Source of the DNA: Deltaproteobacteria bacterium
Lineage (GTDB): Bacteria > Myxococcota_A > UBA796 > SXON01
DNA length: 64,000 nt
NCBI GenBank assembly: GCA_947490345.1
Contig: CANLGL010000007.1
Location: forward strand, 62,001-126,000
Reading direction: 5' to 3'
In this document: one piece after another, positions 6,461-14,989 of the stretch
Position numbering within the stretch: position 1 is the first letter of the stretch
How the letters are laid out: each line of letters begins with the position of its first letter
Position numbers and translations under genes: made by a program
The notes under the pieces: generated by a model
Databases searched by the model: none
Told to the model about the DNA's origin: nothing
The model's input: the letters and a program-made list of their open reading frames with translations, nothing else

Positions 6461-6856
6461 ATGCCGACAACCCCGGAGGTCGACGCCTGGTTGATCGCCC
6501 TCGACCATCCGCAGAAGGACGTGATCAGCGCCGTCCGCACCGTAGTGTTGGCTGTCGACCCCCGAATCGCCGAGGGGATCAAGTGGAATGCCTGTAGTTT
6601 TCGGACGACGGAGTGGTTCGCCACGTTCAACGTCACCGGACCGAAGGGGCCGAAGGGGGTGACGCTCGTGTTGCACCTCGGCGCCAAACCCCGGGCGGAG
6701 GGGGGCAGCGTAGCGGACCCCGCGCGGCTACTCGCCGTGCTGGGCAAGGACCGCGCCGCGGTATCTTTCACCGACTTGGCGGACGTCGCGCAGAAGGGCC
6801 CGGCCCTCGACGCGCTCGTCCGCGCGTGGATCGCTGCGGCTCCAGAAGTGTTATAG
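6461..6856 (+). CDS. DUF1801 (YdhG-like) protein
   Basis: This 131-residue protein has the DUF1801 layout: an N-terminal helix VDAWLIALDHPQKDVISAVR, then RIAEGIKWNACSFR, in which the IKW motif is the family hallmark, and a beta segment VTLVLHLGAKP. Members are small cytosolic proteins of uncertain role. The ATG at 6461 was chosen because the family fold begins there; the frame is open further upstream without homology. The cytochrome c gene begins seven bases after its stop and may be cotranscribed. Confidence 0.75.
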   Translation: MPTTPEVDAWLIALDHPQKDVISAVRTVVLAVDPRIAEGIKWNACSFRTTEWFATFNVTGPKGPKGVTLVLHLGAKPRAEGGSVADPARLLAVLGKDRAAVSFTDLADVAQKGPALDALVRAWIAAAPEVL

Positions 6857-6862
6857 CCGGGC

Positions 6863-7330
6863 ATGCTCCGGCCCTTCCTCGTGCGCGGAGCGTTGGCCGC
6901 CGCGCTCACCCTCGGCCTCGCCGCCCCAATCATCGGCAGCGCTCGTGCCGCGCCCGCGTCGTCCAGCGTACCCAGCAAGCGCCCACCCGACCGCGAACGC
7001 GGTCGCGAGCTCTACCTGCTGAGTTGCTGGCAGTGCCATGGCCCCGAAGGGAAAGGCGACGGTCCCGCAGCGGCGGCGCTCGTGGGTGGGGTGCCATCGC
7101 TCGTCGGCGCGGTGAAGAAGGACAAATTCGACGCGCTGATCAAGGTGATCGAGGACGGCAAAGGCTCCATGCCCGCGTACAACGAGGACATCGACAAACA
7201 CGATGCCCGGCGCATCCTCTTGTACGTCGAGGACGCCCTCCAAGGTCGAACCGAGCCACGCGGCGAGAAGGGCGAAAGGGACAAAGAAAAGACTGAGGAA
7301 AGGACCGAGGAACCCGGCCCGCAGAACTGA
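6863..7330 (+). CDS. Secreted cytochrome c, acidic tail
   Basis: This 155-residue c-type cytochrome is exported by a Sec signal (RGALAAALTLGLAAPIIGSA, cleavage near ARA). It contains one haem site CWQCH (C55, C58, H59), followed by GPEGKGDGP and a later GSMPAYNEDI that supplies the likely Met ligand, as in class I/cbb3-type domains. The last ~25 residues are a Lys/Glu-rich tail (GERDKEKTEERTEE), unusual and probably disordered. It is likely a periplasmic electron carrier. A second small cytochrome c is encoded at 9022. Confidence 0.85.
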   Translation: MLRPFLVRGALAAALTLGLAAPIIGSARAAPASSSVPSKRPPDRERGRELYLLSCWQCHGPEGKGDGPAAAALVGGVPSLVGAVKKDKFDALIKVIEDGKGSMPAYNEDIDKHDARRILLYVEDALQGRTEPRGEKGERDKEKTEERTEEPGPQN

Positions 7331-7339
7331 CGTACGCAG

Positions 7340-8971
7340 CTACGGCAACGCGCAGATCGACGGGTGCTCCTCGGTACATGCAGCAGAACCGGTACTGAAG
7401 CTTCCCTCGTCCCAGGTCTGACAGGTGCCGCCCGATTGGCCCTCGATCCACCAACCCTGGGTGTCGGGCCAGGTCCAGAAGAAGCTCATGTACCAATCTT
7501 CGGTGTCAGCGAGCTCGGCGAGCGTACCGCCGTGCGCCATGCAGTTGAGCTGGGCCTTGGCCGCGGTGCGGGGCCATGAACAATACAGCCGATGATGCTC
7601 GTCGAGGTCATGCCGGATGCAGTCCTCGCAGCCCTCTGCATCGTCCACGAGGCCGTTCCCATCGTCGTCGCGGAGGTTGCAGGTCTCCGACGACACCAGC
7701 ACGCCGTCGTCATTGTCGCGACATACATCCAATCCGTCGCCATCCGTATCGGCAATGCTTCCGCGTTCGCACGCGACCCATGACTCCAGGAAGGCGCTGC
7801 GTGCGGGAAGCCACTGGGCCAGGCGCTCCAGCGTCTGCGACTGCTCTTCATCACCCCAGGTGCGCAGTTGGTCCGCCGCGACCGCGGCCTCGATCTGCGC
7901 GCTCCACTGCTCAACCGAGGCGACCAACGCAACCGGGTCCATCGCCTCGTTCAGCGCCTCGACCTCGTCCACGTAGAGCGACCGGTAGTACTCGTCCTGC
8001 ATCGCCAGCAAGAAATGTCGCTGCTGATACAACCCATGACCATAGCCGGTCACCGGGTCGCTGTTGTATTGGACAATTTCCAGGGTGTCGTCGAAGTCCC
8101 ATGGCACAAACAGAATCCCCGAGGTGGGGTGGTCGTACAGGTAGAAGTTGTGGGCGCAGCAAACGTAGCCGTCGTCATCGCCGAGCACCGTCTCCGCGGC
8201 CCAGGCCCGCACCCATTGGGACACATCCCCCGTCGCCTCCATCTGCTCGACGCTGGCCGCTGCCCAGAACGCATCGATGGCGGCGTAGTCTGCCGCGTCG
8301 TCATTGGCCGTCGGCTCCACGCCATACTTCCACAACGTGCCTCCCGCGTCCGCCTTGCCGAACGCACGCTCCAGATATTCGTGGTCGAAATATTCGAGGT
8401 GACCATACACGCCGTAGAACTCTCCGTTCACCGACAGTGTCGCGTTGTTGGCACACGCCGCTGGGAGGTCACCTCGCGCGCGCATCACCGTCCACGACAG
8501 CCGGTCGCGCAGCACCGTGGAGTCGTACCAACTCGCGTCAAGTGTCGTCTTTCGCAAGCCATGGAATCGCGCTTCGGCGTCCACCTCATTGAACGACAGG
8601 ACGAACTGCATCTTCTCGCCAAACCAACTGAAGTTGGGATTGCCCTTGAGGCGGACCATGACCGGCACCACCTCCTCGTCGAGGTGCAAGATCGCCTCGT
8701 GGTAGTCCTTTCGCCCTGCCGAATAGTCGCCCTCCAGCCTCGACCATTCAACGCCCGAGATCTCGAGATCATAGGCCGGGAGCCGGTCCTGGTCATAGAT
8801 ACTGGAGCAGCCATCGGGGTCCGCTGGCCCGTCGCCGGTGTCCCCGGTGTCGGTCGTTTCGCCTGTGTCACCCGGAAGGATGTCGGCGCCGCCCGTCTCC
8901 GCACTGTCGCGACCAGCATCGATCGCCGGGGGGTCAGGCTCGGTGGCGCACCCGAGGAGGCAGAAGAACAT
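7340..8971 (-). CDS. CotH-like kinase lipoprotein with C-type lectin domain
   Basis: The 543-residue lipoprotein (short signal MFFCLLGCA, lipid Cys9; start ATG 8971) has a low-complexity Asp/Thr/Gly linker, then a CotH-family domain: VMVRLKGNPNFSWFGEKMQF, LRKTTLDASWYDSTVLRDRL and VPWDFDDTLE, the last fitting the metal-binding part of these atypical secreted kinases. Two Ca-binding DxDGDG-type segments (ADTDGDGLDVC, RDDDGNGLVDD) follow, and the last ~70 residues form a C-type-lectin-like end (AQLNCMAHGGTLAELADTED ... ACTEEHPSICAL). It is probably displayed on the surface, phosphorylating proteins or binding glycans; the substrate is unknown. It is divergent from the cytochrome at 9022. Confidence 0.8.
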   Translation of the reverse strand: MFFCLLGCATEPDPPAIDAGRDSAETGGADILPGDTGETTDTGDTGDGPADPDGCSSIYDQDRLPAYDLEISGVEWSRLEGDYSAGRKDYHEAILHLDEEVVPVMVRLKGNPNFSWFGEKMQFVLSFNEVDAEARFHGLRKTTLDASWYDSTVLRDRLSWTVMRARGDLPAACANNATLSVNGEFYGVYGHLEYFDHEYLERAFGKADAGGTLWKYGVEPTANDDAADYAAIDAFWAAASVEQMEATGDVSQWVRAWAAETVLGDDDGYVCCAHNFYLYDHPTSGILFVPWDFDDTLEIVQYNSDPVTGYGHGLYQQRHFLLAMQDEYYRSLYVDEVEALNEAMDPVALVASVEQWSAQIEAAVAADQLRTWGDEEQSQTLERLAQWLPARSAFLESWVACERGSIADTDGDGLDVCRDNDDGVLVSSETCNLRDDDGNGLVDDAEGCEDCIRHDLDEHHRLYCSWPRTAAKAQLNCMAHGGTLAELADTEDWYMSFFWTWPDTQGWWIEGQSGGTCQTWDEGSFSTGSAACTEEHPSICALP

Positions 8972-9021
8972 CCGGCGAGCGTTCCCCCGCCCGCCCGGCT
9001 TGTCAAGGATAGCTTCTGGCC

Positions 9022-9327
9022 ATGCTGCTCTTCCTCTCACTTGGGCTCGCAGCCGATCCCGTCGCCGGCCGCGGGGTCTACGAGGCCAACTGCACGGCGT
9101 GCCACGGCTTGGTTGGCGACGGGAAGGGTCCCGCGGCCCTCGCCCTGAAGGTCAAACCTACGGACTTCACCGCGGCGACGTGGTGGTCGACGCGTACCGA
9201 CGCCGACGTCGGCGCGTCGATACGGGCGGGCAAGCCCGGTACGCCGATGGCAGCGTTCTCGCAGCTCAGCGAGGCCGAGGTCGCCGACATGGTGGCGTAC
9301 CTCCGCTCGCTGTCGAAGGTGCCGTGA
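9022..9327 (+). CDS. Small periplasmic cytochrome c
   Basis: This 101-residue single-haem cytochrome c has a minimal signal (MLLFLSLGLA), haem site CTACH (C24, C27, H28), LVGDGKGP, and Met ligand in GTPMAAFSQLSEAEV, ending in the usual helix MVAYLRSLSK. Its stop overlaps the GTG start of uppP by four bases, so the two are translationally coupled, an unexpected pairing of electron transfer with lipid-carrier recycling. It shares its 50-bp upstream region with the divergent CotH gene. Confidence 0.87.
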   Translation: MLLFLSLGLAADPVAGRGVYEANCTACHGLVGDGKGPAALALKVKPTDFTAATWWSTRTDADVGASIRAGKPGTPMAAFSQLSEAEVADMVAYLRSLSKVP

Positions 9328-10133
9328 CTCTCCTCGACGCCGTCATCCTCGGAATCGTGGAGGGCATCACCGAGTTCCTGCCGGTCAGCTCCACCGGGCA
9401 CCTGCTGCTGGCCGAACGTGCCCTGGGCATCCCCCGCTCCGACGCCGCCGACGCCTACGCCATCTGCATCCAGTCAGGCGCCATCGTCGCCGTGCTAGGG
9501 CTGTACCGGGCGCGGGTCCAGCAGATGGTTCGAGGCCTTTTGGGTGGCGATCTGGCCGGACGCCGGCTGGCCATCCAGCTCGTGGTCGCCTTCTTGCCGG
9601 CGGCGGTGCTCGGGCTGCTGTTCAATGACGCGATCGACGCGGCGCTCTTCGGGCTCTGGCCCGTCGTCGCGGCGTGGGCGGTCGGGGGCGCCGCGATCCT
9701 GTTCATCGGCAAGCGCACCGGCACCCGCACGCTAGAGGAGATCGACCTCCGCACCGCGCTCTTGATCGGGTGTGCCCAGGCCCTCGCGCTCTGGCCCGGC
9801 ACCTCCCGCAGCCTCGCCACCATTCTCGGTGCCGTCCTCCTCGGCGTCGCCTTGCCGGCGGCGGTAGAGTTCTCCTTCTTGCTCGGTCTCATCACGCTCG
9901 GCGCGGCCACCGCGTACAGCGGTCTGAAGCACGGAACCGCGATGATCGACGCGTTCGGGCCGCTGCCGCTGGTCACGGGGTTCTTCGCCGCGGCTATCTC
10001 CGCTGCGCTGGCGATCCGTTGGCTCGTCGGGTGGCTGCAGACCCACGGCATGGGCATCTTTGCGGGTTGGCGGCTTGGATTGGCCGCCGTGGTCGCGGCA
10101 CTGTTGCTGGCCGGGGTGCTGCCGGCCGGCTGA
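9324..10133 (+). CDS. uppP: Undecaprenyl-diphosphatase UppP/BacA
   Basis: This 269-residue integral membrane protein removes a phosphate from undecaprenyl diphosphate, recycling the lipid carrier for peptidoglycan and other envelope polymers. Both family signatures are present: EGITEFLPVSSTGHL near the N-terminus and WPGTSRSLATI in the middle, with about eight hydrophobic helices. The start is GTG 9324, overlapping the cytochrome stop; the open frame continues much further upstream but there runs through the cytochrome gene in another frame. Length matches the family. tRNA-Trp follows 44 bp downstream. Confidence 0.95.
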   Translation: MTLLDAVILGIVEGITEFLPVSSTGHLLLAERALGIPRSDAADAYAICIQSGAIVAVLGLYRARVQQMVRGLLGGDLAGRRLAIQLVVAFLPAAVLGLLFNDAIDAALFGLWPVVAAWAVGGAAILFIGKRTGTRTLEEIDLRTALLIGCAQALALWPGTSRSLATILGAVLLGVALPAAVEFSFLLGLITLGAATAYSGLKHGTAMIDAFGPLPLVTGFFAAAISAALAIRWLVGWLQTHGMGIFAGWRLGLAAVVAALLLAGVLPAG

Positions 10134-10177
10134 CGCCCTTGCCGTGGCAGCCTCGCGCGATTAGAACCCGCCTGCGA

Positions 10178-10253
10178 AGGGGTATAGCTCAGTTGGTAGA
10201 GCAGCGGATTCCAAATCCGCAGGTCCTTGGTTCGAGTCCATGTGCCCCTGCCA
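10178..10253 (+). tRNA. tRNA-Trp (CCA anticodon)
   Basis: The acceptor arms AGGGGTA / TGCCCCT pair fully, the D-arm TAGCTCAGTTGGTAGAGC is standard, the anticodon stem GCGGA/TCCGC encloses TTCCAAA (anticodon CCA), and the T-loop is GGTTCGAGTCC. The 3' CCA is encoded. The following 10254-10392 holds nothing I recognise. Confidence 0.95.
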
Positions 10254-10392
10254 CTACATTAGAAGGGTTGAACCGTTAGAGTCCATGTGACGGGCGGTTC
10301 GATTCTTGCGACGTGAAACGGCCAAGTCGCAGCCACGGCGCGACCAGAGGCGCCGTCAACGCTCAGCTGCAGCTGGTCCACCACCCCGGGCG

Positions 10393-11293
10393 CTACATGC
10401 AACTCCCGTCGGCCACCAGCGACGTGTAGTCCGTCAGGTCGAGGGGTGACAGACTGCCACTCGTGGCAACCGCAGCGGTCCAACCCGCCCCCATTCCGTA
10501 GAGGAGCTGGCTGAAGGCGACGGAGAAGTCGTCGGTCGCGTACCACTGGAGGTAGACCGGAGCGCGATGGAAGCAGGCGTACGAGTAGCCGGTGTCACCG
10601 CCGTCGAAGCCGGTTGGCGCCTGGTCGAGGTAGGCCAAGGGTTGCTCCAGCGCGAGGTCGGCGGAGCTGTCGAGACGGTGATCGGCGGGCGGCGGGCCGC
10701 TGAGGCTGATGCTCCAAGAAGCGCCGTCGAGGGGCCCGTCGTAGAGGGGAGTGACGGGCGGCGTGCCCACGTAGGGATGGAGCAGCAGCCCCGCGGCGGC
10801 GTCTCCCGAGAGGCCTTCGACGGTGCCTCCCACGGTGATGTCGTACTGGGGGCGGTGCAAGTTCATCGGGACGCCGCTCAGGGGGTAGACCGAGGAAGAT
10901 GGGTAGGCGAGCATGTTCCAGCCAACGGTCACGCCGACCGCCCCCCGCTCGCGCCGGAGAGCATGTCGAGGTTGGCGACGGCGGAATCCGGAGGGTCCGG
11001 CAGGTCGATCGTCTGGGAGGTCCCCGCCGCGTTGGACCCCGTCCAGATGTCCGACGTCATGGTGACGCCGTCGTACGGCCCGACGAAGGCGATACCGAGG
11101 CCGCTGGCGTCGCCGTCGTAAGTGATGGTCAACGTCGTCGTGTCACTCCCGGAGTCCTGGCCGGCGCCGGTGTCGCCCTCACCCGTGTCCTCGCCGGCGC
11201 CCGTGTCGGCCGAACGGGCACCTTTGTCATCAGGTTCGTCGGGGGCACAGGCGGAAGCGGCGAAGGCGAGCGAGAGCAGAAGGGAGAAACGCA
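10393..11293 (-). pseudogene. Secreted lipoprotein split at a C6 tract
   Basis: Two frames form one protein. The first (ATG 11293, stop 10929) has a lipoprotein signal MRFSLLLSLAFAASAC and a GEDTGEGDTGAGQDSG linker, then VGPYDGVTMTSDIWTG. The second (to 10393) begins at a GTG that overlaps the first stop by four bases and continues VTVGWNMLAYPSSSVYPLSG. Adding one G to the G6 run (plus-strand C6 at 10941-10946) joins them smoothly as LSGASGGAVGVTVGWNML. Options are a frameshift mutation, a sequencing or assembly error in the homopolymer, phase variation, or two coupled ORFs. The function of the ~299-residue product is unknown. Confidence 0.65.
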
Positions 11294-11349
11294 TGGTTAC
11301 CTCGGAAGGGGATTGGGAAGCAGCGTCAGCGTTGCGTCCACGCTGATCG

Positions 11350-11616
11350 TTAGATGCCCGCACCCTGCCTGTCACGGGGGTGAGTCTGATGGCGGTCTGA
11401 CGTCGCCCCGGAGCCCCACTTCAGCGCCCCCGCCGGAAGGTGGCCCCAGCGCCGCGACGGTGCGCACCTGGTCCTCGGCCTCGACGACCTGTCGAGCTCG
11501 TCGTGCGTTTCCGTGAGTACCCAGATATCGGCGTTCGCGGCTTTGAGGCGGGCGAGGCGCAGGGGGTTCCGGTCCTTGCCGGCGGGGTACTCCACGTTCC
11601 AGGTACCGATTCGCAT
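11350..11616 (-). pseudogene. Truncated endonuclease/exonuclease/phosphatase-like N-terminus
   Basis: The first ~42 residues (MRIGTWNVEYPAGKDRNPLR ... ADIWVLTETHDEL) match the start of the EEP nuclease superfamily, including the Asn of the opening strand and the Glu of LTETH that binds metal. After that the frame turns into Arg/Ser/Pro-rich sequence and stops, where a full enzyme would run 250 residues or more. No continuation in the other frames is convincing. It is a gene fragment left by deletion, or the entry has a novel C-terminus; the former seems likelier. Confidence 0.55.
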
Positions 11617-11655
11617 CGGCTGGTGTATCGCCGGCGGCTCGACGACCCAACGCCC

Positions 11656-12069
11656 CTACCCCTCCGCTGCCAACTCCACCGGCGGACCGACACGATCGGC
11701 GCACTGCATGTCGACCGCCGCCAGCACCGTCTTGCGCGCCTTGTTCGCCATCTCATAGCGGCGCACTCGCAACAGATCGACGTAGGACAGCGCATATACC
11801 GCAGCCTGTACCTGCTTCACGTTGAGCTCGTCGTAGCCGGAAACCGGCACCGCGACGGCGCGCTCAAGCTGCCGGGAGACGAACTGTTCGGCCACGTCGG
11901 CCGCGCGTGCGACCAGCGGCAACCCTTCGGGGGCCTTGCCGAGCCAAGCGGTGGCGCGAGTGAGCACGTCGGTTTCGAGCGACCACAGGCGGGCGACGCC
12001 TTCGTGACGGGCGACGTGGACCCGGTGACGGGCATCACGGACCATGGGGGTAAGATCGAGTAGGGACAT
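11656..12069 (-). CDS. Hypothetical helical protein, phasin-like
   Basis: This 137-residue, largely helical soluble protein without signal or membrane segment reads MSLLDLTPMVRDARHRVHVA ... ATAWLGKAPEGLPLVARAAD ... AAVYALSYVDLLRVRRYEMA. The amphipathic helices with Ala/Val faces recall phasins or small coiled-coil proteins, but I cannot assign a family. The ATG at 12069 has a strong site GCGGAGGAAG. A perfect 14-bp palindrome lies just upstream and probably controls it. It is divergent from the NHL-like lipoprotein gene. Confidence 0.6.
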   Translation of the reverse strand: MSLLDLTPMVRDARHRVHVARHEGVARLWSLETDVLTRATAWLGKAPEGLPLVARAADVAEQFVSRQLERAVAVPVSGYDELNVKQVQAAVYALSYVDLLRVRRYEMANKARKTVLAAVDMQCADRVGPPVELAAEG

Positions 12070-12082
12070 GGGCTTCCTCCGC

Positions 12083-12096
12083 TGAATGATCATTCA
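12083..12096. promoter_or_regulatory. Perfect 14-bp palindrome TGAATGATCATTCA
   Basis: TGAATGATCATTCA is its own reverse complement and is AT-rich in GC-rich surroundings. It lies 13 bases upstream of the hypothetical gene's start, before the ribosome site, where a repressor would block transcription. The form (TGAATGA inverted repeat) resembles operators of TetR-family regulators. No such regulator is encoded in this window. Confidence 0.5.
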
Positions 12097-12195
12097 TTCG
12101 CTGGGGCCATAGCTAAGCGCGGCTCCATCTCGGTCAAGAGGGAGTCGCGGTTCGGGGCGGTTCTGGCTACTGTGGGGCCGCTCCCGGCTGTCCCA

Positions 12196-13290
12196 ATGTT
12201 CCTGTTCGTGGCCCTCGCCTGCGTCGCCCCCACCGACACCGCGGCCGAGGGGGACGACCCCGCCGTCGACCCCGGCCCGGCCTCGATCCTCGGCGACGAG
12301 GGCGATGACGTAGTCTGGACGCCGATCCTCACTGAGGATGACCGCCTCAGCGACCCGCGGGACCTCGGCTTCGACACCGCCGGGCGGTTGTGGGTTGCCA
12401 ACCGCGAGGACGACCGGACCTTCATCGTGAGTGACCCGGGCACTGACGAGGCCGACGTCGACCGACGCCGCGATGGCTACGCCGAGCACTTCATGGAGGA
12501 GACGGCGGCCTTCTCGTTCGAGGCGCTCTCCGGCGAAGGCAAGTACGGGCCGGAGTTCGGCTCCTGCGGCGAATCGCTCAACACCTACAACGACCAGGCG
12601 GTCGGGAACGAGTTCATGGGGCCGGTGTTGTGGACCACGATGCTCGACGTCTTCGCCGAGGAGGACCCCGAGGGACTCGGCAGCCACCTCGACATGCTGC
12701 ACCAGAGCCCGTTGTGCGTGGGGATCGCGTGGGAAAAGGACAATGTCTACTGGGTGTTCGACGGCTTCAACGATCGGATCGTCCGCAACGACTTCCTGGC
12801 CGACCACGACATCGGTCAAGACGATCACAGCGACGGCGTGATCTACGAGTACTCCGAGCCCGAGGTCAAGCGGGTAGAAAACGCGCCGGGGCACATGGTT
12901 TTCGATCAGGACAGCGGCATGCTCTACGTGGCCGACACCGGCAATGACCGCATCCTCCGCATCGACACCGCCACCGGCAGCAAAGGGAAGAAACTGCGGC
13001 AGGGCCTTGAACCGATCGACACGTATGCGGCCTGGGACGACGTCGAGTGGGAAGAGATCGTCACCGACCTCGACAACCCCGGGGGGCTGGCGTTGCATGA
13101 CGATACGCTCATCGTCGGCGAGTGGGGCACGGGGATGTTGTACGCCTACACCCTCGACGGGGAGCTGATCGGGAGCCTCGACACCGGCGTGGGTGAAAAA
13201 GCGCTCTACGGGATCGAGGTCGGGCCCGACGGCGACCTCTGGATCGCCGAGACCGCCACCCCCGCGGTCCTTCGGCTGGACCTGCCCTGA
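12196..13290 (+). CDS. NHL/SMP-30-like beta-propeller lipoprotein
   Basis: The protein has 364 residues from ATG 12196 (372 from 12172). The shorter start gives the lipoprotein signal MFLFVALAC. Repeats of beta-propeller type follow: DPRDLGFDTAGRLWVANRED, HMVFDQDSGMLYVADTGNDR and YGIEVGPDGDLWIAETATPA, typical of NHL or SMP-30-like surface propellers. Such proteins bind ligands or hydrolyse lactones, but no catalytic set is clear. It is secreted and membrane-anchored. The next gene begins five bases after its stop, so they may form an operon. Confidence 0.75.
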   Translation: MFLFVALACVAPTDTAAEGDDPAVDPGPASILGDEGDDVVWTPILTEDDRLSDPRDLGFDTAGRLWVANREDDRTFIVSDPGTDEADVDRRRDGYAEHFMEETAAFSFEALSGEGKYGPEFGSCGESLNTYNDQAVGNEFMGPVLWTTMLDVFAEEDPEGLGSHLDMLHQSPLCVGIAWEKDNVYWVFDGFNDRIVRNDFLADHDIGQDDHSDGVIYEYSEPEVKRVENAPGHMVFDQDSGMLYVADTGNDRILRIDTATGSKGKKLRQGLEPIDTYAAWDDVEWEEIVTDLDNPGGLALHDDTLIVGEWGTGMLYAYTLDGELIGSLDTGVGEKALYGIEVGPDGDLWIAETATPAVLRLDLP

Positions 13291-13295
13291 GCTTC

Positions 13296-14120
13296 GTGGT
13301 GGTGCTGGGCGCCGCCCAGGACGGCGGGCACCCCCAGGCTGGGTGCGCCCGCGCCTGCTGCACCGCCCTCCCCCACGGCGTGCGCCACCTGCCCGCTTGC
13401 CTCGGCATTGTCGACCCTGCCACACACCGGCGCTGGCTCATCGACGCCACACCCGCCCTGCCCGAGCAGCTCCGCAAGCTCGATGGCGCCTCACCGGGAG
13501 GGCTCGACGGCATCTTCCTCACTCACGCGCACATGGGGCACTACACCGGCCTGATGTACCTCGGACGCGAAGTGATGGGCACCCGCGACGTCCCGCTGCA
13601 CGTGCAACCCCGCATGGCGACCTTTCTGCGGGAGAACGGCCCGTGGAAACAGCTCGTCGACCTGGGGAACGTGAGGCTTTCCGTCGGGTCGCGCTGGCAG
13701 CTCTCGCCGGAGCTGTCGGTCCAGGCGATCCCCGTCCCGCACCGGGACGAATTCAGCGAGACCGTGGCCTTCGTGATTCGTGGGCCCACGCGTGCAGTCC
13801 TGTGGTTGCCCGACATCGACCGGTGGGACGGGTGGGACGCCGGGCTGGAAGCGACCCTTGCCAGCGTCGACGCGGCGTGGATCGACGGCACGTTCTGGGC
13901 CGACGGCGAGCTGAAGCGGGACATGGCCGAGGTGCCGCATCCTCGCATCCGCGAGACGGTAGCCAGGCTGTCCGTACTCGCTGCAACCGAGCGGGCGAAG
14001 GTGCGCTTCGTCCATCTCAACCATACCAACCCCGCGTGGGATCCCGCCTCGACCCAGGCGCTGAGTATCGTCGCAGCGGGCATTGCGGTCGCGACAGAGG
14101 GAGAGCGGTTCGATCTCTGA
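13296..14120 (+). CDS. PqqB-like metallo-beta-lactamase-fold protein
   Basis: This 274-residue MBL-fold protein of the PqqB-related group carries VVLGAAQDGGHPQAGCARAC at the start, LTHAHMGHYTGL as the metal motif, VLWLPDIDRWDGW and VRFVHLNHTNPAWD. The Asp of the usual HxHxDH is Gly here (THAHMGHY). The Cys-containing start is similar to PQQ synthesis protein B, but no pqq genes are nearby, so a hydrolase of unknown substrate is more likely. Start is GTG 13296, directly after the propeller lipoprotein. The gap 14121-14238 is empty. Confidence 0.7.
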   Translation: MVVLGAAQDGGHPQAGCARACCTALPHGVRHLPACLGIVDPATHRRWLIDATPALPEQLRKLDGASPGGLDGIFLTHAHMGHYTGLMYLGREVMGTRDVPLHVQPRMATFLRENGPWKQLVDLGNVRLSVGSRWQLSPELSVQAIPVPHRDEFSETVAFVIRGPTRAVLWLPDIDRWDGWDAGLEATLASVDAAWIDGTFWADGELKRDMAEVPHPRIRETVARLSVLAATERAKVRFVHLNHTNPAWDPASTQALSIVAAGIAVATEGERFDL

Positions 14121-14238
14121 CTTGTGGTGGGCGACGCCCCAGGCCAGGACGTCTCGTCAGGCGGGCGCTTCGGGGCGTCGCGGCGCTCAAGTTCCGCCGG
14201 TACCGCTCGGCGCGGCGCTCGGTCCGGAAGGCGCGCGT

Positions 14239-14934
14239 TCAAGCCAGCAGCAATCGGGTCTGCTCCATCACGTTTGCCGTGACCGGATCCCCGTGGGCCG
14301 GGTACACGACGGTGGCCGGCGCAGCCTCTACCGCCGCGGCGACAGAAGCCTTGAACGCCGGCGCATCCTTCACGTAGATGAACGCCGGCAACTTGTTGTA
14401 GCGGTACCCGCCCGTGCCGCCGAAGAGGCCCATGACGAAGCGGGGAATGGGCGACAAGTCTTCGTCCGTGGTGTTGGAGAGGATGTCCCCGGTGAACCAC
14501 ACGGTGTCAGCGCCCGTCGTGGCGCGCACGAAGAGATCCGGCGCCTTCATCCCGGCGGGTTCGACAATACCCACGGCGCTCGGCAACTTCGCGACCAGCT
14601 CGGCGATGGGGCGAAAGGGCACCGCCGCGCACTTGGAGGCGAGCCGCTTCAGGCCAGACTCCGGCGCGTAGCTCACCGCGTTCGGGAACCGGGCACGCCA
14701 CGCCACCTGCCCCATGTGGTGGAACGCATTCGGGGCCACCAGCGCGCTGACGCCCCCATCGTTCGCAAGGACATCCAGCACATCGGCTGGCGACGCGGAG
14801 GAGGGGCTCACGACCATCCACGTTCCGTCGTCCAAACGCACCGCCATGGTGTTCGCCGTTCCGGGGCCAAAGCTGTACTTCAGGCCGCGAACGTTCTGAT
14901 CGGAGGTGAGCGAGTGCCAAGCCTGGAGGGCCAT
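14239..14934 (-). CDS. DUF4336-like MBL-fold protein
   Basis: This protein of about 231 residues from ATG 14934 has the outline of a degenerate metallo-beta-lactamase fold: TMAVRLDDGTWMVVSPSSAS, VSALVAPNAFHHMGQVAWRA (the HxHxDH site reduced to APNAFHHMG), DTVWFTGDILSNT and VVYPAHGDPVT. These features match the DUF4336 group, often found in oxygenic and soil bacteria. The substrate is unknown. The frame is open further upstream but there enters the neighbouring gene. It lies downstream of the DUF962 gene on the same strand, 55 bp away. Confidence 0.65.
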   Translation of the reverse strand: MALQAWHSLTSDQNVRGLKYSFGPGTANTMAVRLDDGTWMVVSPSSASPADVLDVLANDGGVSALVAPNAFHHMGQVAWRARFPNAVSYAPESGLKRLASKCAAVPFRPIAELVAKLPSAVGIVEPAGMKAPDLFVRATTGADTVWFTGDILSNTTDEDLSPIPRFVMGLFGGTGGYRYNKLPAFIYVKDAPAFKASVAAAVEAAPATVVYPAHGDPVTANVMEQTRLLLA

Positions 14935-14989
14935 GGGGAGTCCTTGGGGAGCGGCGACCTTACCACACCGCAGCCGGGCGCGGCGGCGG

